Below the pieces are notes generated by a model, which saw only the letters and a program-made list of their open reading frames with translations, did no database searches and was not told where the DNA came from. Below, piece by piece: positions 1-8,669 of a DNA stretch of 64,000 bases (position 1 is the first letter of the stretch; each line of letters begins with the position of its first letter). Source of the DNA: an uncultured Tolumonas sp. (GTDB taxonomy: Bacteria; Pseudomonadota; Gammaproteobacteria; Enterobacterales; Aeromonadaceae). The position numbers and the translations under genes were made by a program. Location of the stretch: contig NZ_OY829944.1 in the NCBI RefSeq assembly GCF_963556105.2, positions 2,267,501-2,331,500 of the forward strand, in the 5' to 3' direction.

Positions 1-684
1 TGCCTGTTGCAAAACCAGTGCTTCATTCGCACTAAAATTTCCTTGAACCGGAACAGAGATAGGATGCCCGGCATGCTCAAACTGCCACAAACTCTGGCCA
101 AAATAGGCATAGGTTAAACAGTTGTGTTGCGTGAGATCTTGAGGGGAAAGCGGCACACCCCGTTTATGTAAATAATCCGGTGAGGCGCAGATAACAGAAC
201 GACACATACCAATCTTGCGGGCAATAAGATTGGGGTCAAGATTGTTGGTGATCCGAATAGCGAGATCGATACGTTCCTCAATGAGGTTCACGGTGCGATC
301 GACCACCTGCAAATCTACGCTCGTCGCCAGATATCGCGCCAGATAAGCCATCACAGCGTCCGTCATGTGGGGATGCGCAAACACCGCACTGGTAGTAATG
401 CGCAACTGCCCACGAGGTTCCCCTTCCCGCTCAGCAACTGTGGCTTCCATATTTTCAGCCAGTTTCAGCATTTCACGACAAAGTGGCAGCATCTGCGTAC
501 CCGCCGTAGTGAGGGTGAGTTTGCGCGTAGTTCGGTGCAATAACCGCGCGCCGGCCCACTCCTCCATATACGCCACATAACGCGACGCCATCGCCCGCGA
601 CATATCCAGATGTTCTGATGCCGCAGACACACTGCCGCGCGCTACCGTTTCAAGAAATACCTTAATGGCAGTGAACTTATCCAT
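1..684 (-). CDS. LysR-family transcriptional regulator (3' end outside window)
   Basis: The reverse strand reads 228 codons from an ATG at 682-684 and runs off the left edge. The N-terminus has the LysR winged helix-turn-helix (residues about 1-60, with MDKFTAIKVFLETVARGS and SAASEHLDMSRAMASRY), followed by the linker helix and the start of the periplasmic-binding-like effector domain. LysR regulators usually activate or repress a divergently transcribed neighbour. Here the neighbour is the DsbA-fold/NmrA pair starting at 793, so that pair is the likely target (inference). About 70 residues of a normal 300-residue protein are missing because of the window edge, not because of a mutation. Confidence 0.93.
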   Translation of the reverse strand, partial: MDKFTAIKVFLETVARGSVSAASEHLDMSRAMASRYVAYMEEWAGARLLHRTTRKLTLTTAGTQMLPLCREMLKLAENMEATVAEREGEPRGQLRITTSAVFAHPHMTDAVMAYLARYLATSVDLQVVDRTVNLIEERIDLAIRITNNLDPNLIARKIGMCRSVICASPDYLHKRGVPLSPQDLTQHNCLTYAYFGQSLWQFEHAGHPISVPVQGNFSANEALVLQQA

Positions 685-792
685 ATATGCTCAATTAATG
701 CAACAAACTGTCAACTATACCCCTCTATTTGCTCATTTCAATATCCAATAGACTTCATTCCATCAGGTCAGGCTGCTGTCAGGAAAACCAAT

Positions 793-1470
793 ATGAACGC
801 ATTAAAACTTTATTACTTCTTCGACCCGCTATGTGGCTGGTGCTACGCAAGTGCACCGGCACTAACCGGGTTAGCAGAAGCATTCCCAGACACATTAACG
901 TTAATGCCTTCCGGTCTATTTGCGGAAGAAAATTCACGCGACATCTCGCCGGAATGGGCGGCGTATGCCTGGCGTAATGACCAGCGCATTGAACAGATAA
1001 CCGGTCAGCAATTCAGTACGGCTTATTACAACCACGTATTGCACGGTGACCATTTGCGTTTTGATTCCGGCCCGGCAACACGCGCAATGACGCTGATCAG
1101 AACGATTGCTCCGGCTTTGGAACATGCGTTTTTGAATGCAGCGCAACAGGCGCGTTATATCCAAGGGTTAGATACCGCAAATCCGCAGGTGTTAGGTCTA
1201 GTTGCAGAAACGATTGCCGCAAAAAAAGGTATTGAGATCGCAGCCGGTCAATTTTCTGCGCAAATTGTAAATGATCAGCAACTAGCAAAAACGACCAAAG
1301 AAAGAATAACGCTGACGCAGCAACTGATGCAGCGCCTGAATATCTCAGGTGTTCCGTTATTGCTGGTCAGCATCAATGGACAAGAGTTCATTTTACACGG
1401 CGCAGATCTTTATAGCGGCCCAAACAAATTGATTAACTCGATTCAACAGATCGTTAGTTCCCAAAAATAG
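793..1470 (+). CDS. DsbA-family (FrnE-like) thioredoxin-fold oxidoreductase
   Basis: A 225-residue protein without a signal peptide, so probably cytoplasmic. The N-terminus carries a thioredoxin-fold strand followed by a C-G-W-C redox motif at residues 14-17 (FFDPLCGWCYASAP). The cis-proline region is near the C-terminus (SGVPLLLV). This is the layout of the DsbA/FrnE family, in which a helical insertion splits the thioredoxin fold. An AGGA ribosome site precedes the ATG. It is co-directional with the NmrA-type gene 31 bases downstream and divergent from the LysR regulator. Substrate unknown; a thiol-disulfide role is the safe call. Confidence 0.85.
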   Translation: MNALKLYYFFDPLCGWCYASAPALTGLAEAFPDTLTLMPSGLFAEENSRDISPEWAAYAWRNDQRIEQITGQQFSTAYYNHVLHGDHLRFDSGPATRAMTLIRTIAPALEHAFLNAAQQARYIQGLDTANPQVLGLVAETIAAKKGIEIAAGQFSAQIVNDQQLAKTTKERITLTQQLMQRLNISGVPLLLVSINGQEFILHGADLYSGPNKLINSIQQIVSSQK

Positions 1471-1501
1471 TGAATCACTTATTAAATAAACGGAGTTCAT
1501 C

Positions 1502-2338
1502 ATGACAAACAAAATTCTGGTTCTGGGCGCAACAGGCAACATTGGCAAACCACTGACTGAAGCATTAGTAGCAAAAGGTGAAACAGTAAAAGCCGCTTCC
1601 CGTACTGGTAAAGCCGTGGCTGGTGCCGAAAGCGTAGTGTTTGACTTCACTAATCTGTCGACCATTGATAATGCATTTGAAGGGGTAGACCGTGTTTATG
1701 TCATGGTGCCAACCGGTCATATCGATGTAGTTTCTTTAGTAACTCCAGTCTTAGATGCCGCCATTAAAAAAGGCGTAAAAATTGTACTGCAATCGGTGCT
1801 GGGGGTTGATGCAGATGACAGCATTCCTTACCGTCAGCTGGAATTAAAAGTTGAACGTTCAGGTGTGCCGTTTGTGATCCTGCGCCCGAACTGGTTCTCT
1901 GACAATTTCCATACTTTCTGGCTGGCCGGGATCAAACAAGGCGTTATCGCCGTGCCCGCTGCACAAGGTAAATCCAGTTTCATTGATGTACGTGATATTG
2001 CAGAGTCTGCTGCAGCGGCATTAACCAGTGCCGCATTTGATGGCAATGCCTTCAACCTGACTGGCCCGGAAGCCTTGAGTTATGCCGATGCGGCAGAAAA
2101 ATTATCGAAAGCATCAGGCCACGCTATTCAATATCAGGCGATTGATGACGATACATTCGTTGGTATTTTGACCGATGTCGGTGTTCCAAAAGATTACGCC
2201 AGTTTCTTAGCATCGATCTTCTATCCGGTGCGTGAAGGTTGGACGGCATTAACCACCGATGCAGTTGAAACGTTGACCGGACATGCCCCGCGTTCAGTAT
2301 CAACGTATATTGATGATCATATCGAATTGTTTAAATAA
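1502..2338 (+). CDS. NmrA-family NAD(P)-binding protein
   Basis: A 278-residue atypical short-chain dehydrogenase. The N-terminus has the dinucleotide-binding motif GATGNIGKPL (residues about 9-18). The rest follows the NmrA/azoreductase-like pattern, with an LRPNWFSDNF segment in the middle and FNLTGPEALSYADAAEKL near residue 190. These proteins bind NADP(H) and act as quinone or azo reductases or as redox sensors; which one applies here cannot be read from sequence. The GGAG ribosome site lies 8 bases before the ATG. It forms an apparent two-gene operon with the DsbA-fold gene and ends in a strong hairpin terminator. Confidence 0.88.
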   Translation: MTNKILVLGATGNIGKPLTEALVAKGETVKAASRTGKAVAGAESVVFDFTNLSTIDNAFEGVDRVYVMVPTGHIDVVSLVTPVLDAAIKKGVKIVLQSVLGVDADDSIPYRQLELKVERSGVPFVILRPNWFSDNFHTFWLAGIKQGVIAVPAAQGKSSFIDVRDIAESAAAALTSAAFDGNAFNLTGPEALSYADAAEKLSKASGHAIQYQAIDDDTFVGILTDVGVPKDYASFLASIFYPVREGWTALTTDAVETLTGHAPRSVSTYIDDHIELFK

Positions 2339-2355
2339 ACGTTCAGCAAACCAGA

Positions 2356-2382
2356 TAAAGCCATCCCTCGCGGATGGCTTTA
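2356..2382. terminator. Bidirectional intrinsic terminator
   Basis: An 11-bp perfect stem (TAAAGCCATCC / GGATGGCTTTA) with a CTCGC loop, T-rich on the plus side and A-rich on the other. It sits between the convergent NmrA-type gene and the HD-GYP gene and can serve both. Confidence 0.9.
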
Positions 2383-3654
2383 TTATTCACCACCTACTGC
2401 ATCAAAAAAATAACTGGTGCACGTGCGTGGGCTCAAATAATTAAATATCTCTTTTGGCAAACGTGATGGTTGCAACGCCCGTTTTATACTCAAAGAAACA
2501 TGTTCTAAATCAATGATGGCAGCTTTATCACGAGGTACATGCGGGTCATAGATCATTAATTTTGGATACAACAACCGCTCGCTATTAACTGACATGATGA
2601 GACCAACATGACCATTAGATAACTCAACAACACATCCAGGCGGATAAATACCTAATTGTTTAATTAATAATTGAATATAACGTTTATTTAGTTTTTGGCT
2701 GCGGTGTTTGAATAAAAAAGACAATGCAGTATAAGGTGGAACAGGTTGTTTGGCTCTCAAAAGAGGATTACAAATATAATCATATTCATCAATGACAGAT
2801 AATAATTGTGTGAGGTCGTCTATTTGATCTCCTGCAACACCCTTCGGATAACCAGAACCATCAAGCCGTTCATGATGTTTTAAAATTATCTCTTTAGCCC
2901 TAGAGGGAAATTTATTCATGAGATCTAATAATTTCAACCCATAAATAGGGTGCATTTGATACAGATTTTCTTCCGGTTTAGTCAAGGGCTCGGTCTTACG
3001 CAAGATCTGTGTGGGCAGCTTAATTTTTCCGATATCATGGAAAATGGCGGCCATACCAATCAGTTTGATTTCATCTTGACTCTTATCGCACTGTTTAGCC
3101 ATCAACATAGATAATGTGGCAACATTCAGAGAATGATAATAAAGTCCTTCTTCTCTGGTCGAATCATCCATCAAGTGTAATGTTATTTGATCGGCTTGCT
3201 TTAATTGCTCTGAAATGTAATCAACAAGCTCCTGAGCTTCACGAATTGCACTCAATGGTCTGGTTTGCAGCTTATTAATAAGACCTCGCATTTGAGCGAA
3301 AGAGTGTTTAAATGCTTCTTCCGCTCTTTTTTGACTGCGCTTATATTTTTGTAATTGCTCAATACGACTGAGTTTTTCAGAATGCATCTTGCCATGAAGA
3401 TCATTTATATCATCATGACTACTCTCTTCACTAAGTTGTATTATTTGCTCTGGCTCTTTTTGCTTCAGTAGCGTTTCTGATTTTTCGACAACAAGAAAAA
3501 CATAGTCTAATTCTAACTGCTGAATTATTTGAATTTGTTCTTCATTTTTTATCATGAAGTTTGACAATAAGAATGGATGTTTATGCCAAGTTAATGGCAA
3601 TCGTATGTAATTACCTATTTGCAGATTTTTTACTGACACTTTTATTTCGTTCAA
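2383..3654 (-). CDS. HD-GYP domain cyclic-di-GMP phosphodiesterase
   Basis: A 423-residue protein. Residues 1-60 match the N-terminal domain common to this class (DUF3391, with NLQIGNYIRL and the hydrophobic HPFLLSNF). Residues 90-150 are a charged, probably coiled helix. The HD-GYP domain has H174, the HD pair at 206-207 (FHDIGKIKLP) and the HHERLDGSGYP signature at 260-270, so the metal site looks complete. The predicted role is hydrolysis of c-di-GMP in the cytoplasm, opposing diguanylate cyclases such as the one at 8752. The only start that keeps the conserved N-terminus is a TTG at 3652-3654 without a good ribosome site, suggesting low translation. A stop codon lies seven codons upstream in frame. 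Confidence 0.92.
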   Translation of the reverse strand: MNEIKVSVKNLQIGNYIRLPLTWHKHPFLLSNFMIKNEEQIQIIQQLELDYVFLVVEKSETLLKQKEPEQIIQLSEESSHDDINDLHGKMHSEKLSRIEQLQKYKRSQKRAEEAFKHSFAQMRGLINKLQTRPLSAIREAQELVDYISEQLKQADQITLHLMDDSTREEGLYYHSLNVATLSMLMAKQCDKSQDEIKLIGMAAIFHDIGKIKLPTQILRKTEPLTKPEENLYQMHPIYGLKLLDLMNKFPSRAKEIILKHHERLDGSGYPKGVAGDQIDDLTQLLSVIDEYDYICNPLLRAKQPVPPYTALSFLFKHRSQKLNKRYIQLLIKQLGIYPPGCVVELSNGHVGLIMSVNSERLLYPKLMIYDPHVPRDKAAIIDLEHVSLSIKRALQPSRLPKEIFNYLSPRTCTSYFFDAVGGE

Positions 3655-3687
3655 AATATCTACAACCCATCCCTAGTTAGACTACTT

Positions 3688-3719
3688 TATATTTAAAATA
3701 ATTTTTTATTTTAAATATA
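3688..3719. repeat. AT-rich 12-bp perfect inverted repeat upstream of the HD-GYP gene
   Basis: Arms TATATTTAAAAT (3688-3699) and ATTTTAAATATA (3708-3719) with an 8-base spacer, 34 bases upstream of the TTG start. It may be a promoter/operator element. The stretch 3655-3983 otherwise has no open frame I would support. Confidence 0.5.
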
Positions 3720-3941
3720 ATCCAAACACTGCATAGTTCAGGTCTTTTAAACCAATCCAAATAAAATATAGATTGTTTTTTATCCATTTCTAACTACTAT
3801 TATTATGCTTACCCCAATAAATGTCCAGATCATTTGAGTCTTTAGGTATTATTTGTAACCCGAACGAAAAACATTCATTAACAGTTATGAAACAACTAAG
3901 AATAACTTGTAGCCAGTAATGTATATCCGTAGATTTTTGAT

Positions 3942-3972
3942 GAACAGGAACCCATTAGGTTCCTGTTCTTTT
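3942..3972 (+). terminator. Hairpin with plus-strand T-tract, no matching gene
   Basis: Perfect 11-bp stem GAACAGGAACC / GGTTCCTGTTC followed by TTTTAT on the plus strand. Both flanking genes are on the minus strand. It may simply end the minus-strand glutathione peroxidase transcript by structure, but the T-tract orientation fits a plus-strand transcript. Confidence 0.6.
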
Positions 3973-3983
3973 ATATGCAATAT

Positions 3984-4532
3984 TTATTGCAATGCCAATT
4001 CAATCGCAGCAACCAATTCCGGGCTGTCTGGTGTGATATCTGGGGCATAACGGCCAATTACATGACCATCACGTCCAATCAAGAATTTCTCAAAATTCCA
4101 CATGATATCAGTTTCATTAGCTGGCAATAATTGACGATCAGCCAATCGAGAACGCAGAGTTCCATCAACTTTTGCTAACGCTTGTGGCTGTTCAGCAATC
4201 AACCATTGATACAATGGATGCCGTGATTCCCCATTTACACAAATTTTACTGAATAATGGAAAAGTAACTCCATAATTCAGGCTGCAAAAATCACTGATTT
4301 CGGCATCTGTTCCCGGTTCTTGTGCAGCAAATTCATTTGAAGGAAACGCTAATATTTCAAACCCTTGTGATTTATATTTGTAGTAAATAGCTTGAAGTGC
4401 AGTGTATTGCGGTGTCAGACCACATTTTGATGCCACATTCACGATCAGTAATACGGATCCGGCAAAATCAGATAGGCGAGCCGATGAACCATCAATCTGA
4501 GTTAAGGGTAATTCGTTAATATTCTGAACCAT
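3984..4532 (-). CDS. Glutathione peroxidase family protein (Cys type)
   Basis: A 182-residue thioredoxin-fold peroxidase, the length of E. coli BtuE. The peroxidatic cysteine is C37 in VASKCGLTPQY, the position of selenocysteine in animal enzymes. The catalytic glutamine is in SNEFAAQEPGT (Q71), and the Trp/Asn pair is in MWNFEKFL. It has no signal peptide, so it should reduce hydrogen peroxide or lipid peroxides in the cytoplasm using thioredoxin or glutathione. An AGGAG ribosome site lies 7 bases before the ATG. It is transcribed alone. Confidence 0.94.
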   Translation of the reverse strand: MVQNINELPLTQIDGSSARLSDFAGSVLLIVNVASKCGLTPQYTALQAIYYKYKSQGFEILAFPSNEFAAQEPGTDAEISDFCSLNYGVTFPLFSKICVNGESRHPLYQWLIAEQPQALAKVDGTLRSRLADRQLLPANETDIMWNFEKFLIGRDGHVIGRYAPDITPDSPELVAAIELALQ

Positions 4533-4692
4533 ATCTCGCTCCTCTTTTATTTCTCATTCACCATTTCAATTGTTCACAACTTAATTGCCAACAACTTATA
4601 TGCGCCTAATAGGTGTAGAATGCAAGAGGCATGTGTTGATCATCGGATAAACAACCAAGACTGATGATAAGTAAAGAATAGACAGGAAATTC

Positions 4693-5169
4693 ATGGATAG
4701 CGTCGTTGTACTGGTTGATGTGCAAAATATCTACTACACCACCAAACAAGCTCACAATTGTAATTTTGACTATAACGAATTTTGGCGACAGGTAACCGCC
4801 AATCGGCGCGTTGTAAAAGCGATTGCCTATGCAATCGATCGCGGTGATGAAAAACAGCGGCAATTTCAAAATATCCTTCGCGCCATCGGTTTTGAGGTAA
4901 AACTGAAACCCTTTATTCAACGAGCAGATGGCACCGCCAAAGGCGATTGGGATGTCGGCATTACACTCGATGCCATGGAATACGCAAAAGTGTCGGATAT
5001 CGTGGTGCTGGCATCTGGTGACGGCGATTTTGATTTGTTAGTAAATAAAATTCACCGTGATTTCGATGCATTAGTGGAAGTATATGGTGTAACTAAATTT
5101 ACCTCATTAGCATTAGTAAATGCGGCGGCAAAATTTATTCCTATTGAAGGTGATTTGTTATTAAAGTAA
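4693..5169 (+). CDS. NYN-domain (LabA-like) protein, putative RNase
   Basis: A 158-residue NYN/PIN-like domain protein. The acidic metal-binding positions are visible: D9 in VLVDVQNIYY, a middle DWDVGITLDAM, and SGDGDFDLLV near residue 115. Members of the LabA/DUF88 group are thought to be metal-dependent ribonucleases. The N-terminal VQN in place of the usual GxN is a variant also seen in bacterial members. An AGGA ribosome site precedes the ATG. It is the first gene of a tight run with a DUF1272 protein and an AlkC-like DNA glycosylase. Confidence 0.85.
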   Translation: MDSVVVLVDVQNIYYTTKQAHNCNFDYNEFWRQVTANRRVVKAIAYAIDRGDEKQRQFQNILRAIGFEVKLKPFIQRADGTAKGDWDVGITLDAMEYAKVSDIVVLASGDGDFDLLVNKIHRDFDALVEVYGVTKFTSLALVNAAAKFIPIEGDLLLK

Positions 5170-5199
5170 TTCAACCACGCTCAAACTGCGGAGTCGACC

Positions 5200-5439
5200 A
5201 TGCTTGAATTAAGACCTAATTGTGAATGCTGCGATAAAGACTTACCACCAGAGTCAACAGAGGCTCTGATTTGCTCATTTGAATGCACATTTTGTGTCAC
5301 TTGTGCAGATAACATACTTGCTGGTGTTTGCCCAAATTGTGGTGGTGAACTGGTTCGTCGCCCTCGCCGTCCGGCGAATAAACTGGTTAACAATCCTGCA
5401 TCGATAACACGTATCTTTAAACCACAGGTTTCAGCATGA
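5200..5439 (+). CDS. DUF1272 small zinc-ribbon-like protein
   Basis: A 79-residue protein with paired cysteines (CECC, CTFCVTC, CPNCGG), the pattern of DUF1272. It almost certainly binds zinc in a ring- or ribbon-like fold. No function is established for the family. The GGAG site is 7 bases before the ATG. Its stop overlaps the start of the next gene (ATGA), so the two are translationally coupled. The basic tail RRPRRPANK could contact nucleic acid (inference). Confidence 0.88.
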   Translation: MLELRPNCECCDKDLPPESTEALICSFECTFCVTCADNILAGVCPNCGGELVRRPRRPANKLVNNPASITRIFKPQVSA

Positions 5440-6545
5440 CCAGCTATGAAGACGATTCAGCGACCGCGCTTAAACACATGTTTAATGCGGACCGTTTTGC
5501 CCATATAGTAAAAGCGGCTTGTTCGATTAACTCAGCGTTTGATGGTGCGCGTTTTTTACAACTTGCCACAACATCACTGGATGAACGCTCAATTATGCAG
5601 CGTTTGCGGCAGACAGCAGTGAGTTTAGAAACATGTCTTCCAGGCCATTTTACGCAGCAACTTGGAACGTTGTACGCTTTGGCGCCGAAAATAAATCATG
5701 GTTTTGTTTCGATGATCCTGCCTGAATTTGTTGCCCTTTACGGACAAGATCACTTTACTGAATCAATGGATGCCCTGAAATATTTTACGCAATTTGGTTC
5801 GTCCGAATTTGCCGTACGCCATTTTTTACTAAAAGACATGGGCCGTACACTAACGACCATGCAGCAATGGGCAGAAGATGAAAATGATCATGTCCGACGT
5901 CTGGCCAGTGAAGGATGCCGCCCGCGATTACCCTGGTCATTTCAGATAAAAGCACTGATAGAAGATCCAACGCCAGTTGCACCTATCTTACAAGCGCTCA
6001 AAAGTGACCCGGCATTATATGTCCGAAAATCGGTAGCCAATCATCTGAATGACATTACCAAAGACCATCCGGAATGGGTTATCTCGTTATTTTCAACATG
6101 GCCGGAAGATAATCCGCATAGCCAGTGGATCATTCGCCATGCATTACGTTCGTTAATAAAACAAGGCGATCAAAAAGCATTAACTCTGATTGGTGTGGCA
6201 GGTAAACCTGATATCGACATTATTCGTTTTGATGTTTCACCCAATCAGATTGCATTAGGCGATGTCATTACTCTGCAAGTTGATATCCAATCACGATCAG
6301 ATAACACGCAGAAATTAGTCATTGATTACGCCATTCACTATGTAAAACAGAACGGTAAAACATCCAGAAAAGTGTTTAAACTCCGTACAACAGAACTAGC
6401 AGCATTGGGAAGACTGGACCTCTCTAGCCGTCAAACCATCAAAGATTTTACAACACGAAAACATTACGCCGGAAAGCATATCGTAGAACTGATCATTAAT
6501 GGCGAAATGGTTGCTCAACAAGCGTTTTCTTTAATTACTAACTGA
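5436..6545 (+). CDS. AlkC-like DNA alkylation repair glycosylase with Ig-like C-terminal domain
   Basis: A 369-residue protein. Residues about 1-250 are helical HEAT-like repeats of the AlkC/AlkD superfamily, including the segment SDPALYVRKSVANHLNDI and the motif SQWIIRHALRSLIKQGD typical of AlkC. Residues about 260-369 form a beta-rich Ig-like domain (VSPNQIALGDVITLQVDIQS), found in AlkC proteins and absent from AlkD. These enzymes remove N3-methyladenine from DNA by base excision. It overlaps the DUF1272 gene by 4 bases (ATGA) and ends the operon. Family membership is clear; substrate range is by analogy. Confidence 0.88.
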   Translation: MTSYEDDSATALKHMFNADRFAHIVKAACSINSAFDGARFLQLATTSLDERSIMQRLRQTAVSLETCLPGHFTQQLGTLYALAPKINHGFVSMILPEFVALYGQDHFTESMDALKYFTQFGSSEFAVRHFLLKDMGRTLTTMQQWAEDENDHVRRLASEGCRPRLPWSFQIKALIEDPTPVAPILQALKSDPALYVRKSVANHLNDITKDHPEWVISLFSTWPEDNPHSQWIIRHALRSLIKQGDQKALTLIGVAGKPDIDIIRFDVSPNQIALGDVITLQVDIQSRSDNTQKLVIDYAIHYVKQNGKTSRKVFKLRTTELAALGRLDLSSRQTIKDFTTRKHYAGKHIVELIINGEMVAQQAFSLITN

Positions 6546-6561
6546 TGAGTGACCGAGTTTT

Positions 6562-6587
6562 ACCCCCTAACGGAATGATTAGGGGGT
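6562..6587 (+). terminator. Hairpin after the AlkC-like gene
   Basis: 9-bp perfect stem ACCCCCTAA / TTAGGGGGT with an 8-base loop, between convergent genes. The T-tract on either side is poor, so termination efficiency is uncertain. Confidence 0.55.
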
Positions 6588-6597
6588 GATCTATAAT

Positions 6598-7842
6598 TTA
6601 GGGTTGTGATTCAACGGGTTGAATAGCCTGCGTTCCACCCCACGCTATGTTATCAAAGCGCTCAGAGGGATTACCGTTTTTGGTGGCAATGATGGGCGAT
6701 AAACTGGCCATTTTCCATTCCGTATGCGGCCACCATTTTTCTACCGTGGTGTGATGTATTGGCTCAATACTTTCCCCTGGTTTTGGCATATTAACGATGA
6801 CACCAGCCGATTTAGCTGCCGCTAATACGCGTTCTGCTGGCTCGGTCCAGCTGTGTGGCGCAAGTTCGAACAATCCCCAATGCACTGGGATCATGACTTC
6901 ACCACGAACTTCTTGATGCGCACGCACCGCTTGCTCTGGCCCAAGGTGCCAGTCAGGCCAAAATGGATTGTATTGCCCGGTTTCAATCAATGTCACATCA
7001 AACGGGCCTAACCATGAACCAATGTCTTTAAAACCGGGGAAATAGCCGGTGTCTCCAGAATAATAAACCCGATGAGCAGGGCCAATTAGCGCAAAGCCTG
7101 ACCATAATGTTTTATTCGATTGCGGGATCAAGCGACCAGAAGCATGTCGGGCCGGTGTTGCCACCACATCAATATCATTCACTTGTGTGGAATCCCACCA
7201 ATCCATTTCAGTGATTTTACTGGCTGGAACGCCCCAATATTCGAGATGAGCCCCGACGCCCAGCGGTACCAGAAATTGTGTATCCCAATCTTTCATCGCT
7301 TCAATGGTAGCGCGATCCAGATGGTCGTAGTGGTCATGGGAAATCAAAACCGCATCGATATGCGGCAGATCGGCCAACTGAATTAAAGGCTTATACCAAC
7401 GTTTGGGCCCTAACCAAGAAACCGGCGAGGTTCGCTCGCTCCACACAGGATCAATCAGAATACGCGTGCCATCGACCTCAATTAATGAAGTGGAATGACC
7501 GAGCCAAGTAACTCGAAGATCGCGATGTAATGGTTGTGCTAAAGCTGCTTTTACATTCGTGATGACAGGAATGGCTTGTTGCGGCGTCGCATCAGGGCTG
7601 GCACGAAATGTCTGCATCATAGCGCTTTTCATGTCACTCCAGATCGGCTGCGGATTTTCAAATTTCCCGTCATGCCATTGAGGTGATTGTTTAATTTTAG
7701 ACAAACGTTCACCGTTGGGTGATTTACCAAATGAGCTATACCCAGTGATCAAAAATGCACTGGTAACAAGACCGGCAAACAGCCCTGAAATAGCTAATAA
7801 CCATTTGACCGCGCGTCGGAAACGAATCGTTAATTGTGCCAT
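6598..7842 (-). CDS. Metallo-beta-lactamase-fold hydrolase (NAPE-PLD/UlaG-like)
   Basis: A 414-residue protein with an N-terminal hydrophobic helix (about residues 13-32) that probably anchors it to the inner membrane with the enzyme outside. The binuclear metal motif HDHYDHLD is clear, preceded by VTWLGHSTSLIEVDG and followed by YYSGDTGYF and IPVHWGLFELAPHSW. This arrangement matches the family of N-acyl-phosphatidylethanolamine phospholipase D and related outer-membrane-associated proteins. The likely substrate is a phosphodiester or lipid, but this is not proven by sequence. Its GGAG site is 12 bases from the ATG, further than usual. A dehydrogenase remnant lies directly upstream. Confidence 0.86.
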   Translation of the reverse strand: MAQLTIRFRRAVKWLLAISGLFAGLVTSAFLITGYSSFGKSPNGERLSKIKQSPQWHDGKFENPQPIWSDMKSAMMQTFRASPDATPQQAIPVITNVKAALAQPLHRDLRVTWLGHSTSLIEVDGTRILIDPVWSERTSPVSWLGPKRWYKPLIQLADLPHIDAVLISHDHYDHLDRATIEAMKDWDTQFLVPLGVGAHLEYWGVPASKITEMDWWDSTQVNDIDVVATPARHASGRLIPQSNKTLWSGFALIGPAHRVYYSGDTGYFPGFKDIGSWLGPFDVTLIETGQYNPFWPDWHLGPEQAVRAHQEVRGEVMIPVHWGLFELAPHSWTEPAERVLAAAKSAGVIVNMPKPGESIEPIHHTTVEKWWPHTEWKMASLSPIIATKNGNPSERFDNIAWGGTQAIQPVESQP

Positions 7843-7861
7843 GACTTATTTTCTCCTTCAG

Positions 7862-7996
7862 TTACTGAACATCAGCACCCAGGTGATTGATATCTTTGGA
7901 ATTAGCAACAAACCTACCCGCATTTTTACGGGCGGCATTGAGCATGGCTAGCCCTACTACTTTGGTTGTTAAAACTGAATCTGGAAATAAACGCCG
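7862..7996 (-). pseudogene. C-terminal remnant of an NAD(P)-binding epimerase/dehydrogenase
   Basis: On the minus strand, 44 sense codons followed by TAA (7862-7864) translate to a peptide containing LFPDSVLTTKVVGLAMLN and ending KDINHLGADVQ. This strongly resembles the C-terminal tail of atypical SDR epimerases, which end with a Phe-Pro-x-x-Val-Thr-Thr segment, a Gly-x-Ala-Met helix and a final D-I-N motif. An in-frame TAA (7997-7999) lies just before it and the rest of the gene is gone. It sits between the TetR regulator and the hydrolase, where an SDR regulated by that TetR would be expected. Confidence 0.62.
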
Positions 7997-8074
7997 TTAA
8001 TTGCGATTCAATAGCCTATTAATGGAATATCGATCTTTATGAGTGATTAATCAATCAATTAAAGACTAAATTTT

Positions 8075-8647
8075 TTACTCGTTTGCCAGCACACGCCAGA
8101 ATGCATCAAAACCAGCATTACAATAATGTTCCACTTCCTCTGGTTCACGAATGATAAAGTCAATCGTGGTGTCAGCCATAGCCACCATCATGGCAGAGAC
8201 AAAAGCGCACGAACTATTCTGGATCTTACTGTTTTTAAGGCATTCATTCAGAAGCACCCCAGCTTCAGAAAAAATAACCATAGCTGCTGCTCTGCTTTCT
8301 GTTGTTATGCGGTCTGAAACACTGAGTTGCCCCATAACCTTACGTTTTTCCGGATTATGTGCGCCCCAATTAATATATTTCGACCAGACAAAATACATTC
8401 TTTCACGAAGCGTCAACGTTCGGGGATAGTTAGCTAACATCTCCCGCCCCATCTCTTTTTTGAGTTCCAGATAGAGTTGGTTGAGCAATTCATCTTTGGT
8501 TTTGAAATAGGTGAACAGTGTTCCCTCTGCCACCCCTGCCGTGCGTGCAATTTTTGACGTTGGCGCTTCAAGACCCAACACAGAACAAACAGCAATAGTG
8601 GCTGTTAATAATGCATTGTATTTATCTTCACTTTTAGGCCTAGCCAT
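8075..8647 (-). CDS. TetR-family transcriptional regulator
   Basis: 190 residues from the ATG at 8645-8647. The helix-turn-helix spans residues about 25-50 (TSKIARTAGVAEGTLFTYF), with a ligand-binding domain after it. A GTG at 8678-8680 would add 11 residues, but the family start MARPKSEDKYNALL favours the ATG. A palindrome overlaps that upstream GTG region and would be a natural autoregulatory site if translation starts at the ATG. Its original target may have been the decayed dehydrogenase just downstream; the surviving downstream gene is the metallo-hydrolase (inference). Confidence 0.88.
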   Translation of the reverse strand: MARPKSEDKYNALLTATIAVCSVLGLEAPTSKIARTAGVAEGTLFTYFKTKDELLNQLYLELKKEMGREMLANYPRTLTLRERMYFVWSKYINWGAHNPEKRKVMGQLSVSDRITTESRAAAMVIFSEAGVLLNECLKNSKIQNSSCAFVSAMMVAMADTTIDFIIREPEEVEHYCNAGFDAFWRVLANE

Positions 8648-8669
8648 CAGAACATTCACACACAATAAA

